Positions 9,388 through 18,298 of a DNA stretch of 64,000 nucleotides are shown in pieces (the first letter of the stretch is position 1; each line of letters starts with the position of its first letter). A program made the translations under genes and the position numbers. The notes beneath the pieces were generated by a model. It was not told the DNA's origin. It ran no database searches and saw only the letters and a program-made list of their open reading frames with translations. This stretch comes from Scatolibacter rhodanostii (lineage in GTDB: Bacteria; Bacillota; Clostridia; Oscillospirales; Acutalibacteraceae), in contig NZ_FZLO01000003.1 in NCBI RefSeq assembly GCF_900197595.1, positions 248,001 through 312,000 on the forward strand, read 5' to 3'.

Positions 9388-9612
9388 TTAAGAACGATTG
9401 TTTTTCTTCTTTACAAAATAGATTACTAATCCTATTATTAAGATCAAAAGGACTGCTATCATTACAATCGGAAACCAATTTATTTTTCCCGTTACAACAA
9501 TAGAGGTAGCGCCATCTGCTCCACCAATTATACCAACTGAAGCGGGGTCACGGTTTGCACATCCTGTTAGCAATGTAATTGCTGCGAGTAAAAATAAAGT
9601 TACTTTTTTCAT
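9388..9612 (-). CDS. 74-residue lipoprotein with an OadB-like GIIGGADG segment and one membrane helix
   Basis: The protein starts with a lipoprotein signal peptide ending in LLTGC (Cys18). A short polar stretch contains GIIGGADGATSIVVT (residues 27-41), then comes one strong membrane helix (about 45-67) and a Lys-rich tail. The GIIGGADG(P/A)T segment resembles one found in the beta subunits of sodium-pumping decarboxylases (OadB/GcdB/MmdB). Here it is detached from the multi-helix pump body. The ATG is preceded by GGGGGAAAG. Neighbours are a multicopper oxidase and a pseudouridine synthase, neither a decarboxylase. The function is unknown; a membrane micro-protein that interacts with a decarboxylase pump is a guess. 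The signal peptide and helix are clear. Confidence 0.8.
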   Translation of the reverse strand: MKKVTLFLLAAITLLTGCANRDPASVGIIGGADGATSIVVTGKINWFPIVMIAVLLILIIGLVIYFVKKKNNRS

Positions 9613-9654
9613 AAAGCTTTCCCCCTGTTATTTAAAGTAGAAATTAACCTCTCC

Positions 9655-10584
9655 CTATTCTTTATTTTGAAGAGGTTGCGTGAAAAGCGTCTTAAAATTT
9701 TGTGGAATAGGTGCTTTAAAAGACATTACTTCTCCTGACAGCGGATTTTTAAATTCCAACTGGTAAGCATGCAGACCCAAACGCTTCAATGGATTTGCCT
9801 TTGCTCCATATTTCTTATCTCCAACAACAGGATGTCCTAAATCTTTCATATGCACACGAATCTGATTCTTTCGGCCTGTCTCCAAATGAACGTCAACCCA
9901 CGAATATTCTTCGGATTCTTTCATGACTTCATACTTGGTAATTGCCTCTAAACCGTCGCCTGCTCTATCACTGGAATACATCAGCAAAGTTTTTGTTTTT
10001 TTCAGCCAAGAGCGCATGGTTCCGCTCTTTTCTTTCAATTGACCTTCCACAATAGCGACATAGGCTCGCACTGAAACCAATTTTGCCCAATCCTCTTGCA
10101 GTGCAAATTTCATTGCTTCGTTTTTGGCTACAATAAATACCCCTGACGTATCACGGTCAAGTCTATGCACAGCAAAAATACGGTCTTCCGGATTTTTCAG
10201 CTTCACATAATCGGTCAATAGATGATAAGCCGTGATATCTTTTTCTTTATCAGTGGCTATTGATAAAAGTCCTGCTGGTTTATTTACAGCAATGAGGTCA
10301 TCATCTTCATATAAAATATGCAAGGTATTTTTTTGAGTTTCTTCAGGTGCTGCTGCACGAGAAATTCTCACTTTCTGCCCCGGATGCAGCGGGGTGTCAT
10401 ATTTTGTACGCACCACACCGTTCACAGAGACAGCTCTATATTTCAACAAGGATTTTACGTGGTTTCGGGATTCTTTTGATAACTTAAGTTGCAAGAATTC
10501 CATTAATTGTATAGGTTCTGTTACGACAAATTCTTTTTCTGGTTTTGGCTTGTTGTTGTGTATGGCTCGTTTTTCTCTTCTCAC
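9655..10584 (-). CDS. RluD/RluA-family pseudouridine synthase
   Basis: This 309-residue enzyme isomerises uridine to pseudouridine in rRNA or tRNA. An S4 RNA-binding domain covers about residues 25-80 (VKSLLKYRAVSVNGVV). The catalytic domain has HRLDRDTSG, in which the second Asp is the catalytic residue, and ETGRKNQIRVH further on. Length and order fit the RluD group in Bacillota. The start is GTG at 10584 with an AGAGA-type site; no better ATG is available. It is separated by 100 bp from the ABC-F gene upstream and may share its transcript. The exact RNA target cannot be read from sequence. Confidence 0.92.
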   Translation of the reverse strand: MRREKRAIHNNKPKPEKEFVVTEPIQLMEFLQLKLSKESRNHVKSLLKYRAVSVNGVVRTKYDTPLHPGQKVRISRAAAPEETQKNTLHILYEDDDLIAVNKPAGLLSIATDKEKDITAYHLLTDYVKLKNPEDRIFAVHRLDRDTSGVFIVAKNEAMKFALQEDWAKLVSVRAYVAIVEGQLKEKSGTMRSWLKKTKTLLMYSSDRAGDGLEAITKYEVMKESEEYSWVDVHLETGRKNQIRVHMKDLGHPVVGDKKYGAKANPLKRLGLHAYQLEFKNPLSGEVMSFKAPIPQNFKTLFTQPLQNKE

Positions 10585-10684
10585 AAATTATCTCTTTTCT
10601 GCATGACTTTTGGCAGCATGCTTTAAATCGGTCTAAAATCAGAATCAAGTTTTCTTTACGGTGGCAATGATTGCTTTAAACGCA

Positions 10685-12475
10685 CTATTTACCTTGGTTT
10701 TCTATCTTTTCTGCTAATTCATTTAAATATACCCAGCGTTCGGTTTTTTGCTCTAAATCAGCTTCCAGTTCTCTTTTCTGCTCTGTAAGTGTCTGTAGTA
10801 AAACATAGTCGCTAGCAGCCCCTCTAATTTCTTCTTCACATGAAGCTACCTTTGCTTCTACTGTTGCAATTTCCTCATCAATTCTATCGTACTCTCTCTG
10901 TTCATTAAAAGAAAATTTCAGCTTTTGAGGAAGATTCTTGCTAACTTGTTTTGGCGAGGCAGCTTCCTTTTTTTGTGTATCCGCTGCTTTTTGTTCAGCT
11001 TTTGATTTTTCATAATAGTCTGTGTAATTGCCGGGATACTTGAGGATTTCACCACCCTGATTGACTTCAAAAATCATATCAGCAACCTTATCTAAAAAAT
11101 AGCGATCGTGCGATACTGCCAAAACAGGACCAGAAAAAAATTCAAGATAATCTTCTAAAATGGCCAGCGTTTCAATATCCAAATCGTTGGTAGGCTCATC
11201 CAATAACAAAATATTGGGGGCAGACATCAGTATGCTTAAAAGATACAAGCGCCTACGTTCCCCACCGCTTAATCTTCCAATTTGAGAATATTGCAGGTCG
11301 GGAGTAAACAGAAATCGCTCCAACATTTGTGAGGCAGAAAAAGTCCCTTCAGGTGTTTGAATTTCATTCGAAATCTCCGCAATAAAATCATATACCCTCT
11401 GACCCGGGTCCATATCTCTACCTTCTTGCGAAAAATAGCCAAACTTTACGGTAGAACCAATTTCAACTGTACCCTTATCCGGCAAAACCTTTTCGGTAAT
11501 TAAATTCAGCAAAGTTGATTTTCCTACCCCATTTTTACCCACAATGCCGATTCGGTCTTCTCTGGCAATAAGATAAGAAAAATTTTTTATGACAGTCTTG
11601 TCACCAAAAGCTTTGCTGATATTTTCAAGTTCAATAATCTTCTTACCTAAACGAGTAGACAAATTCGAAAGCTGAATGGTTTCATCAGTTTCCTCTGTTG
11701 TCTGATTCTTTAGTGCTTCATAGCGGTCAATTCTGGCACGACTTTTGGTGCTGCGAGCCTTCGCTCCTCGCATAATCCATTGATATTCTTTGCGCAGCAC
11801 GGCTTGTCTTTTTCTCTCACTCGCAGCCGCCATTTCTGCCCGTTCTGCTTTTAGTTCTAGATATTTAGAATAATTTGCTTCGTAGCTATAAAGATTGCTA
11901 TGAGATAACTCAACGATTCGGTTAACTACCCGTTCCAAAAAATAACGGTCATGGGTGACCATAATCAACCCGCCGTTAAAACGACTTAGGTGATTTTCTA
12001 GCCAAGTGACCATTTCACTATCTAAATGGTTAGTAGGTTCATCTAACACTAAAATATCAGAAGGATGAATCAATGTAGTGGCAAGAGATACTCTTTTTCG
12101 CTGCCCACCTGATAGTGTTTTCATCTTGGCATCAAAGTTTAGAATACCAAGCCGTGTTAGCATCGACTTGGCCTCATATTCATTTAGTTCGCGAAAATCT
12201 TGAGGGAATCCGGCAAAAACTTGCTCAAGCACTGTATAATCATCGTGGATTTCAGGATTCTGTGCCAAATAAGACAGTTGTACATTAGGATTGGTTGCTA
12301 GAGTACCCTCATCGGAGGATTCTGCTCCAGCCAAAATTTTTAACAGGGTACTTTTACCTGTTCCGTTAATTCCAATAATTCCAACTCGGTCTCCCTCATT
12401 TAAATACAACGAAACATCTTGTAACAGTTGTTTCATTCCATAGTTTTTAGAAATATGCTCGGCAGATAACAGCAT
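10685..12475 (-). CDS. ABC-F ATPase, Uup/YfmR-like
   Basis: This is a 596-residue protein with two ATP-binding cassettes and no membrane segments, so it acts on ribosomes or nucleic acid. Cassette 1 has Walker A GINGTGKST and signature LSGGQRKR. Cassette 2 has GKNGVGKST and LSGGERRR. The linker between them (about 240-300) is the ABC-F ribosome-contacting arm. A C-terminal coiled coil (about 520-590, rich in Glu, Lys and Gln) is typical of Uup, which binds DNA and ribosomes, rather than of the antibiotic-resistance ABC-F proteins that lack it. The ATG has AAAGGAG upstream. A -10-like TATAAT (minus strand) sits at 12570-12575. Likely a housekeeping translation factor. Confidence 0.92.
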   Translation of the reverse strand: MLLSAEHISKNYGMKQLLQDVSLYLNEGDRVGIIGINGTGKSTLLKILAGAESSDEGTLATNPNVQLSYLAQNPEIHDDYTVLEQVFAGFPQDFRELNEYEAKSMLTRLGILNFDAKMKTLSGGQRKRVSLATTLIHPSDILVLDEPTNHLDSEMVTWLENHLSRFNGGLIMVTHDRYFLERVVNRIVELSHSNLYSYEANYSKYLELKAERAEMAAASERKRQAVLRKEYQWIMRGAKARSTKSRARIDRYEALKNQTTEETDETIQLSNLSTRLGKKIIELENISKAFGDKTVIKNFSYLIAREDRIGIVGKNGVGKSTLLNLITEKVLPDKGTVEIGSTVKFGYFSQEGRDMDPGQRVYDFIAEISNEIQTPEGTFSASQMLERFLFTPDLQYSQIGRLSGGERRRLYLLSILMSAPNILLLDEPTNDLDIETLAILEDYLEFFSGPVLAVSHDRYFLDKVADMIFEVNQGGEILKYPGNYTDYYEKSKAEQKAADTQKKEAASPKQVSKNLPQKLKFSFNEQREYDRIDEEIATVEAKVASCEEEIRGAASDYVLLQTLTEQKRELEADLEQKTERWVYLNELAEKIENQGK

Positions 12476-12760
12476 GAACGGCTCCTTTAACTTTAGCTAT
12501 CTTTTTTATTAAAAGCACAATAAGCGTTAAATTACTCTATTCAAAATAATGCATTTCTTAGGTGAAGCTATTATAACATAAATCTACTTATAGAAAAAGG
12601 GATTTCTTGTTCACCCTCTTCATTAATAAACAATTTATTTATTATAATCTATTTATATAAAAAATTATTTGACAATAACATATTTTATGTTTATTATTTA
12701 TGTATTATCTTTAGTCTCTATTGACTTTTGACCTCTAGAAATTATTTTTTTGATAAGAAT
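12476..12760. other. AT-rich intergenic region with the probable ABC-F promoter
   Basis: A very AT-rich stretch with no supported ORF. The minus-strand TATAAT at 12570-12575 is a likely -10 box for the ABC-F gene, but no good -35 was found. No RNA gene was recognised. Confidence 0.45.
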
Positions 12761-12793
12761 AAAAAGAAACCCCCTGTATAACCAGGAGGTTCC
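12761..12793 (-). terminator. Terminator of the glycan ABC importer operon
   Basis: On the minus strand an 11-bp stem (arms 12783-12793 and 12766-12776, two G-U pairs) is followed by TTTTTATT. It lies about 30 bp after the solute-binding protein gene, the last gene of the operon. Confidence 0.85.
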
Positions 12794-12824
12794 CATTTTG
12801 GAAGAATAATTTTAAATCTAACGT

Positions 12825-14564
12825 TTAACGATTATAAGCGGTTCCGCCTTGAATCTTAACGTTTTCTTGATATTTTGCATCATACTTTGCAACGATTTCG
12901 TCCATTCCGTTATTCTTCAAGAAATCAACAAGCTCGTCATAAAGTTTTGTTGCTTCTTCTTCAGTAGAAGCCATGATAATTTTTGGCAGCTGTGCTCTAA
13001 TTTGATCTTCACAAGCTTGACGTTTAATACCTAAATCTTCTGTTGGAGAAACAGTATCACGAAGTCCGAAGAATTCGTCTGTCAAGAAGTTTAGAGGAGT
13101 GAAAACATCTGCTTGATAACTAACAACAAAGCTTCTTTCTGCCTCAGGAAGTGCCGCATTAACAGCAAATTTAGTTTCGTCAACGCTGTCAGCATGACCA
13201 GGAATCATCCAGAACCAAAGACCTAGCTGATTCTTTTCTTCTTCTGTCAACAAGCCTTCTGATTTTTTGAGGATGGGGTTGCCGTCAGCATCTGTTTCAT
13301 CCCAAAGCAATCCGCCTTTAGGACCATACATTTGTACAGAAGCACCCTCTTGTGTCATCAGATAAGTACACATATCAAAAATTCTCTGTGGGTCTTCTGC
13401 TTTTGTGGTGAAGTTTATACCATCACCAGAAGATGTGGGTTTATATTCGCCATAAACCTTGTCAGCATCAACACCATTGGTTGGAGGGAAAGCAGGATCT
13501 GTCAAAACAACATAATCATCATCTGGATGAGCTTCTTTCAAAATTTGTCTGAAATGAGTGACATCGTCCAAGGAGAAATCATAATACATTAAACCAAATC
13601 GGCCTGCTGCTTGCTTCTCAACCAATTGATCTCTTGTGTCAGAGAAGTTAGTTTCAGAAATGAGTCCTTCACGATACCATTTGTTGGCTTCCATTGTAGC
13701 CACACGCCAATATTTGTCATCATAGAATACATTTGTCAATTTACCATCAACAGGAGCATACCAACCATAAATGGCAGATGGAGCACCCATAGAGCGGTGG
13801 AATCCATTTAGAATTCTTTCACCGTCAAGTGTGTCTGTGCCTGAAGCAAAAGGAATAATATCAAGACCTTCTTCAGTTTTGCCAATCTCTTTTGCTTTTT
13901 TAGCATACTCATAAAGTCCATCAAATGTTGTCAAATCAGGACTTCCTGCTGCTTCATAAATTCTCTTGTTATACATCCAGCTCAAGTTACCGCCGGTTGC
14001 ACCGTTAGCACGTGCCCAAGTTGGAATTGTATAAAGCTCACCATCTACACGAAGCAGTTCACGAGTAGATTCTTTTACATATTCATCAAACTCAGGATTC
14101 TTTTCACGTAGAGGATCAATTGACTGCAATAAACCAAGCTCAGCCATCTTTAAGAAGTTTGCGTCACGTCCCATTGTGATAATATCAGGAAGATCGCCTG
14201 AAGAAATCATAATGTTTAGTTTTGCTTCATAATCAGCATCAGCACGTGAGAAGTTGATATCAACATTAAACTTCTCTTTGAGGTATTTGGAAACGTCATC
14301 ATTACCCCAAGGGCGAATGGTTTCCCAGTCATTATTGTAGTACCAGGTGTAGCTTCTTGGTTCGGAATAGTCGCCGGTTGTGTTTGTTTCTTCTACAGAG
14401 GTTTCCGCTTCAGAACTTTTTTCTTCTACTTTACTTGCTTGTGAGGCGCCCTTTGACTCTGCACTGGAAGAGTCGCCTCCCGTGTCTGAACATGCTGCAA
14501 GTACGCTAACAGACATGGTACACGCGAGTAAAAAGGCCAGGACTTTTGTCTTTTTCATAGCCAT
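12825..14564 (-). CDS. Extracellular solute-binding lipoprotein of a CUT1-type glycan importer (LplA-like)
   Basis: The 579-residue protein begins with a lipoprotein signal peptide ending VLAAC (Cys25), then a Ser/Glu-rich linker of about 35 residues, and a long family 1 solute-binding fold. The size (over 500 residues) and pairing with LplB- and YtcP-type permeases match the LplA group that binds complex oligosaccharides such as rhamnogalacturonan or other plant glycans. It is anchored on the outer face of the membrane. AAAGGAG precedes the start; an in-frame ATG two codons later is also possible. It is the last gene of a three-gene operon (permease, permease, binding protein). No ATPase is encoded, as is usual for this group, which shares a MsmX-type ATPase encoded elsewhere. 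The sugar bound cannot be told from sequence. Confidence 0.92.
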   Translation of the reverse strand: MAMKKTKVLAFLLACTMSVSVLAACSDTGGDSSSAESKGASQASKVEEKSSEAETSVEETNTTGDYSEPRSYTWYYNNDWETIRPWGNDDVSKYLKEKFNVDINFSRADADYEAKLNIMISSGDLPDIITMGRDANFLKMAELGLLQSIDPLREKNPEFDEYVKESTRELLRVDGELYTIPTWARANGATGGNLSWMYNKRIYEAAGSPDLTTFDGLYEYAKKAKEIGKTEEGLDIIPFASGTDTLDGERILNGFHRSMGAPSAIYGWYAPVDGKLTNVFYDDKYWRVATMEANKWYREGLISETNFSDTRDQLVEKQAAGRFGLMYYDFSLDDVTHFRQILKEAHPDDDYVVLTDPAFPPTNGVDADKVYGEYKPTSSGDGINFTTKAEDPQRIFDMCTYLMTQEGASVQMYGPKGGLLWDETDADGNPILKKSEGLLTEEEKNQLGLWFWMIPGHADSVDETKFAVNAALPEAERSFVVSYQADVFTPLNFLTDEFFGLRDTVSPTEDLGIKRQACEDQIRAQLPKIIMASTEEEATKLYDELVDFLKNNGMDEIVAKYDAKYQENVKIQGGTAYNR

Positions 14565-14611
14565 TGTGCTCCTTTCAAAATAAGAAAATAATATAGTGTC
14601 TAACCTTTCGG

Positions 14612-15520
14612 TTAGCCTTTCACAGAACCAACCATAACGCCTTGAATAAAATATTTTTGCAAGAATGGATATGTAACAATAATAGGCAAAATGGTGATAA
14701 TCATGGTCGCCATGGTAATAGACCGCACATTCGTATCCTTACCGGCACCGGCTGCAGCAATTTGATCTGCGCTCATGCCCTGCTGCGCCATCGTTTCAGC
14801 ATATTTAGCTTCATTCACGATTTGCATCAAGATAGATTGAAGTGGTTTTAGTTCATCTTTATTATTGATATAGATTGATGCATCAAACCATGCATTCCAT
14901 TGGAAAACGGCGATATATAGGACGATGGTAGCAATAATGGTACCAGAAACCGGCAAAATAATTTTAAAGAATATCGTAAAATAGTTGGCACCATCAATTC
15001 TCGCCGATTCTTCCATAGCATCAGGAATTTGACTGAAATATGTTCTCATAAGAATCATGTTCCAAAGCCCTACCAAGTTGGGCAGAATATAAACCCAAAA
15101 AGAGTTGGTCAAGTGCAAGCTTTGCATGAGAAAATAAGTAGGGATAATTCCACCAGAAAAATACATAGGAATTAAGCAAATCATCGTGTAAAATTTTCGG
15201 CCCATTAAGTTTTTATTAGAAAGACCATAGGAAAGCATTGCTGTGAACAAAAAGCCCATAGCTGTTCCCACTATCGTTCTGGATATTGTAATAAAATAGG
15301 CCTGATAAATTTTAGAGTTTTTAAACACACGTGTATAGTTGCTCAACGTGAATTTACGTGGGATGATTGACAGACCCCCTAATGCAGTATCTTTTGCGTC
15401 ATTTAACGAGATTGCCAAGGAATTTAAAAACGGATAAGCAATTGTAAGCAGAAAGGCTCCAACAATAGCGATAGTCACAATATAAAATACATAGTCACCG
15501 GCTTTTTTCTTTTGTACCAT
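14612..15520 (-). CDS. ABC sugar importer permease, MalG/YtcP-like
   Basis: This is a 302-residue inner-membrane protein with six predicted helices. The EAA loop that docks the ATPase reads EESARIDGANYFTIFFKIILP in the C-terminal third. The N-terminal part (YPFLNSLAISLNDA) and the long ending YPFLQKYFIQGVMVGSVKG are typical of the YtcP/LplC branch. It lies 21 bp after the first permease gene with a GGGGGAAA ribosome site, and 47 bp before the binding-protein gene. It forms the membrane channel together with the partner permease. Confidence 0.93.
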   Translation of the reverse strand: MVQKKKAGDYVFYIVTIAIVGAFLLTIAYPFLNSLAISLNDAKDTALGGLSIIPRKFTLSNYTRVFKNSKIYQAYFITISRTIVGTAMGFLFTAMLSYGLSNKNLMGRKFYTMICLIPMYFSGGIIPTYFLMQSLHLTNSFWVYILPNLVGLWNMILMRTYFSQIPDAMEESARIDGANYFTIFFKIILPVSGTIIATIVLYIAVFQWNAWFDASIYINNKDELKPLQSILMQIVNEAKYAETMAQQGMSADQIAAAGAGKDTNVRSITMATMIITILPIIVTYPFLQKYFIQGVMVGSVKG

Positions 15521-15541
15521 GGTTCATTTCCCCCTTCAAAA

Positions 15542-16513
15542 TCAAAATAGTGATGTTTCGCCGGTCTTTCTTGCGACAGCATTGGCTGCTACCAAGAGTA
15601 AGAAGTTAATAACAGACTTTACTAAACCTGCGGCTGCAGAAAAAGAATGACGTCCTTCTCTTAAGCCAACTCGATAAATATAGGTATCGATAACGTCTGC
15701 ATAATCTCTTAAAAGACCGTTGCTCATTTGCTTTGTTAAAAGCATAATTTGATCAAAATTTGCATTTAAAATGCCGCCTACTGTAAAAATAAGCGTGATG
15801 ATGATAGTTGGCTTAATTGCAGCTGAAGTTATGTATCGAATTCTTTGCCAACGGCTAACTCCATCAATAGCAGCTGCTTCATACATCTCTGTATCAACTG
15901 CCGTGACCGCCGCTGTATAAATAATGGCGTTCCAGCCAAGTTCTTTCCAAACATCTGTGACAACGGTAATCGCCCAAAAATATTTTCCTTCTGTGAAAAA
16001 AGAAATAGGGGCATCAATAATCTTTAAATTTACTAACATTGTATTTACAAGTCCGTAATCGACGGACAGCATGTCAAAAATAAGAGTGGAAGCAACTACC
16101 CAAGAAATAAAATGAGGTAGATAACTGATTGTGTTGGTTACTCTGACAAATCCGGATATTTTAATTTCGCTTAAAATAACAGCGAAAATAATCGGCAAAG
16201 GAAAGCAAATTACCAATTTTAAACTACTAATTACAAGCGTATTTCGAATTACGTTGATAATATAGGGATCTTGCGCCAGCATATTAAAGTGCTTAAGACC
16301 TACCCATTCACTAAATCCAGGAAAATCACCAAGTTTGAAATTCTGGAACCCCATAAGTACACCATACATGGGTATGTACGAAAAGATGAGAATGATAATA
16401 ATAGATGGTATAACAAGTAATTGCAGGTCTAACTGAGCGAAGAATTGCTTGAACTTTCTAGCTGAAGTCTGCTTTTTAGTTTTTACTGGCACTAGCTCAT
16501 TTACAGCCGACAT
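15542..16513 (-). CDS. ABC sugar importer permease, LplB-like
   Basis: The protein has 323 residues from the ATG at 16513, which follows GGGAGGG by six bases; an in-frame ATG ten codons earlier lacks a site. A basic cytoplasmic start is followed by six helices. The EAA-type loop reads YEAAAIDGVSRWQRIRYIT. PMYGVLMGFQNFK near the N-terminus is characteristic of LplB. It is the first gene of the importer operon, divergent from the XRE regulator at 16674. It should pair with the MalG-like permease downstream. Confidence 0.93.
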   Translation of the reverse strand: MSAVNELVPVKTKKQTSARKFKQFFAQLDLQLLVIPSIIIILIFSYIPMYGVLMGFQNFKLGDFPGFSEWVGLKHFNMLAQDPYIINVIRNTLVISSLKLVICFPLPIIFAVILSEIKISGFVRVTNTISYLPHFISWVVASTLIFDMLSVDYGLVNTMLVNLKIIDAPISFFTEGKYFWAITVVTDVWKELGWNAIIYTAAVTAVDTEMYEAAAIDGVSRWQRIRYITSAAIKPTIIITLIFTVGGILNANFDQIMLLTKQMSNGLLRDYADVIDTYIYRVGLREGRHSFSAAAGLVKSVINFLLLVAANAVARKTGETSLF

Positions 16514-16605
16514 TATGAACCCTCCCTTAAAATTCTCTGGCAATTAATAATATTTTAGATATATTGGCCATATTTTATATCAATTGTGTTCTTTTTTTGT
16601 ACTTA

Positions 16606-16620
16606 AGCTCATAATGAGCT
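16606..16620. promoter_or_regulatory. Palindrome between the importer operon and its divergent XRE gene
   Basis: A perfect 7-bp inverted repeat around one base (AGCTCAT, A, ATGAGCT) lies in the divergent intergenic region. Its placement fits an operator for the XRE regulator encoded at 16674. A TATACT box for that gene lies at about 16650. The binding role is inferred. Confidence 0.45.
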
Positions 16621-16673
16621 AAAAATATTATCTGGTAAATTCACTTGCTATACTAATTTTGGGAGGGACATTT

Positions 16674-16916
16674 ATGAGATGTAATCGCATTCGTGATTTA
16701 AGGGAAGACCATGAATTGACGCAAAAAGAAATTGCAAAATCTTTGAATATCGCTCAAAGGACTTATTCAGGATATGAAACAAGCTCACGCAATATTCCTA
16801 TTGAAATTCTCATAGAACTAGCTAGTCTCTATAACACAAGCATCGATTACCTTTTAGGACTAACAGATCAAACAGAACCTTATAAAAAGAAGCAGAAAAT
16901 TTACAGAAATACTTAA
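16674..16916 (+). CDS. XRE-family helix-turn-helix regulator
   Basis: This is an 80-residue DNA-binding protein of the Cro/C1 type. The helix-turn-helix occupies about residues 6-60 (LTQKEIAKSLNIAQRTYSGY), followed by DYLLGLTD, a common end of the domain. The ATG at 16674 lies seven bases after GGGAGGG; a TTG five codons upstream overlaps the ribosome site and is rejected. It is divergent from the glycan importer, so it may control that operon through the palindrome at 16606. There is no ligand-binding domain, so the signal is unknown. Confidence 0.88.
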   Translation: MRCNRIRDLREDHELTQKEIAKSLNIAQRTYSGYETSSRNIPIEILIELASLYNTSIDYLLGLTDQTEPYKKKQKIYRNT

Positions 16917-17070
16917 GCACCCATAAATCTTCTACCGTTTCGAAAACGGTGTAGTAGCAGTATCGTAACCACCTAGGTAAATCCTTTGCGATATTATCTT
17001 TAGTTTTCTTTGTCAATTTTCTAAAAATAATAGACCTGTTATTTTAGATTTTTACCCTTATGCATAAAAT

Positions 17071-17108
17071 AAAAAGCCGCCAGTATTGAAAAATACCGGT
17101 GGCTTTTT
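17071..17108. terminator. Bidirectional terminator
   Basis: A 17-bp near-perfect stem (arms 17071-17087 and 17092-17108) begins with AAAAAGCC and ends with GGCTTTTT. It lies between the XRE gene (+) and the HPr-like gene (-), so it can end transcription from both sides. Confidence 0.88.
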
Positions 17109-17139
17109 ATTTTGCAACTTAAAAAAGTTTTATCAAGAA

Positions 17140-17373
17140 TTAGTTCTCATTGACAATAAACTCTTTAATTTTGTTCAGGATTTCTTTATCATCTGAATGT
17201 ATTTTTAGCTCAATTGGCTTCTTTATATCCATGCTAAAAATCCCCATAATTGATTTAGCGTCCAAAATATGAACTCCTTCAATCAATTCACAGTCAACAT
17301 TTTCTTTGGAGATAATAGCAGAAAACTCTTTTACTTTATCAATACTGTCAATTAAAACTTTTGTGCTCAGCAT
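17140..17373 (-). CDS. Crh-like HPr-family protein without the catalytic histidine
   Basis: This is a 77-residue HPr fold protein, read from the ATG at 17373; an in-frame TTG nine bases upstream is possible. The region around the regulatory serine is well kept: AKSIMGIFSMD, in which Ser41 matches HPr Ser46. The His15 active-site loop (GIHARPA in HPr) is replaced by SIDKVKEF, so Lys stands where the phosphorylated histidine should be. It therefore cannot carry phosphate in the sugar phosphotransferase system, but could still be regulated by HPr kinase at the serine. This is the pattern of Bacillus subtilis Crh. The gene directly upstream on the same strand is mgsA, whose product is regulated by Crh in B. 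subtilis. The functional link here is inferred from adjacency. Confidence 0.82.
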   Translation of the reverse strand: MLSTKVLIDSIDKVKEFSAIISKENVDCELIEGVHILDAKSIMGIFSMDIKKPIELKIHSDDKEILNKIKEFIVNEN

Positions 17374-17491
17374 AAATATCAACCCTTACTTCCTATATTT
17401 TATTCGGACATTTCCGTAAATAAAAGTGTAGTCTGTTCCAGAAAAACAAAGTGAATTTTTCACAGCAGGCATACAATTCTCAATTTTGTAT

Positions 17492-17980
17492 TTATTGATT
17501 TCCTAACTGATTCCTATCATTTATACGATCAATAATTTTCTGTTTAAAGTTAATGATGTTATGCTCATATTCTTGATTCATTAATTCAGAGTGAATTAAA
17601 AAATCTGCAGTGGCTCGGTTATTCGCAATCGGAATATCGTAAACTTGTGCAATTCTCAATAAAGCTTTCACATCAGGGTCATGCGGCTGTGATTCCAAAG
17701 GATCCGAGAAGAACACAACAAAATTAATGGTTCCTTCTACAATTTTAGCTCCGATTTGCTGGTCTCCTCCAAGAGGACCACTGTTATAACCTTTTACTGG
17801 CAAGCCTGTTTTTTCTGCTACCAGTCTTGCTGTTGTCCCTGTTCCACATAAAAAGTGGTTTTTCAAAATGTCTTGATTCTCAGCACACCATTCAATTAAT
17901 TCTTCTTTTTTTCCGTCATGAGCAATCAAGGCAATCGTTTTCTGTTTTTCAATAGTAAACGTGATAAATTCCGTATTCAT
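17492..17980 (-). CDS. mgsA: Methylglyoxal synthase
   Basis: This 162-residue cytoplasmic enzyme turns dihydroxyacetone phosphate into methylglyoxal and phosphate, a bypass that relieves phosphosugar stress. Family motifs are IALIAHDGKK, GTGTTA, SGPLGGDQQIGA with the catalytic Asp region, FFSDPLESQPHDPDVKALLR and PIANNRATADF. Length is slightly above the usual 125-150 because of a C-terminal tail. The ATG has only a weak GGGTG-type site. An HPr/Crh-like gene follows 118 bp downstream on the same strand. The rhamnose pathway encoded near the left end produces dihydroxyacetone phosphate, which is this enzyme's substrate. Confidence 0.95.
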   Translation of the reverse strand: MNTEFITFTIEKQKTIALIAHDGKKEELIEWCAENQDILKNHFLCGTGTTARLVAEKTGLPVKGYNSGPLGGDQQIGAKIVEGTINFVVFFSDPLESQPHDPDVKALLRIAQVYDIPIANNRATADFLIHSELMNQEYEHNIINFKQKIIDRINDRNQLGNQ

Positions 17981-18158
17981 AAATTACACCCACACCAATC
18001 CAATAATTTTTATTTTTTAGTAGAGCCCATTCAACCATTTTTATATATTTATTATACCCTCTCCCACCATTATTTGCAAAATAAAATATCAAAAATTCGT
18101 GAATCACTTTATAAATTCGAGTATAAAACTGAAAAAAAGAAAATTTGTTTCTTTTTCG

Positions 18159-18187
18159 TTGAAGTAATTTGTTAAATCTTGTATAAT
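18159..18187 (+). promoter_or_regulatory. Promoter of the Mrr-like nuclease gene
   Basis: TTGAAG (18159-18164) and TATAAT (18182-18187) are separated by 17 bases, a strong sigma-A-type arrangement, about 110 bp before the nuclease start. The remaining 17981-18158 is AT-rich with no other feature that I can support. Confidence 0.7.
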
Positions 18188-18298
18188 AGAATTACTTCAT
18201 AGCGCACAAGGTAAATTTCAGATACGCATTTTTTACTATCAAAAAGCCTTCTTACTTTTTACTTTCGTTGAATATAAAATAGCAAAAGGACCTATTCC

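Noticed and set aside
12476-12824. Possible small RNA or riboswitch in the AT-rich gap before the ABC-F gene.
   Set aside because: Apart from the terminator and a -10-like box there is no conserved fold or motif that I could support.
16514-16543. Upstream ATG for the LplB-like permease.
   Set aside because: GGGAGGG is six bases before the ATG at 16513; the earlier ATG has no site.
17140-17382. Calling the HPr-family protein a phosphocarrier HPr (ptsH).
   Set aside because: The GIHARPA active-site loop and its histidine are absent; only the serine region is kept.
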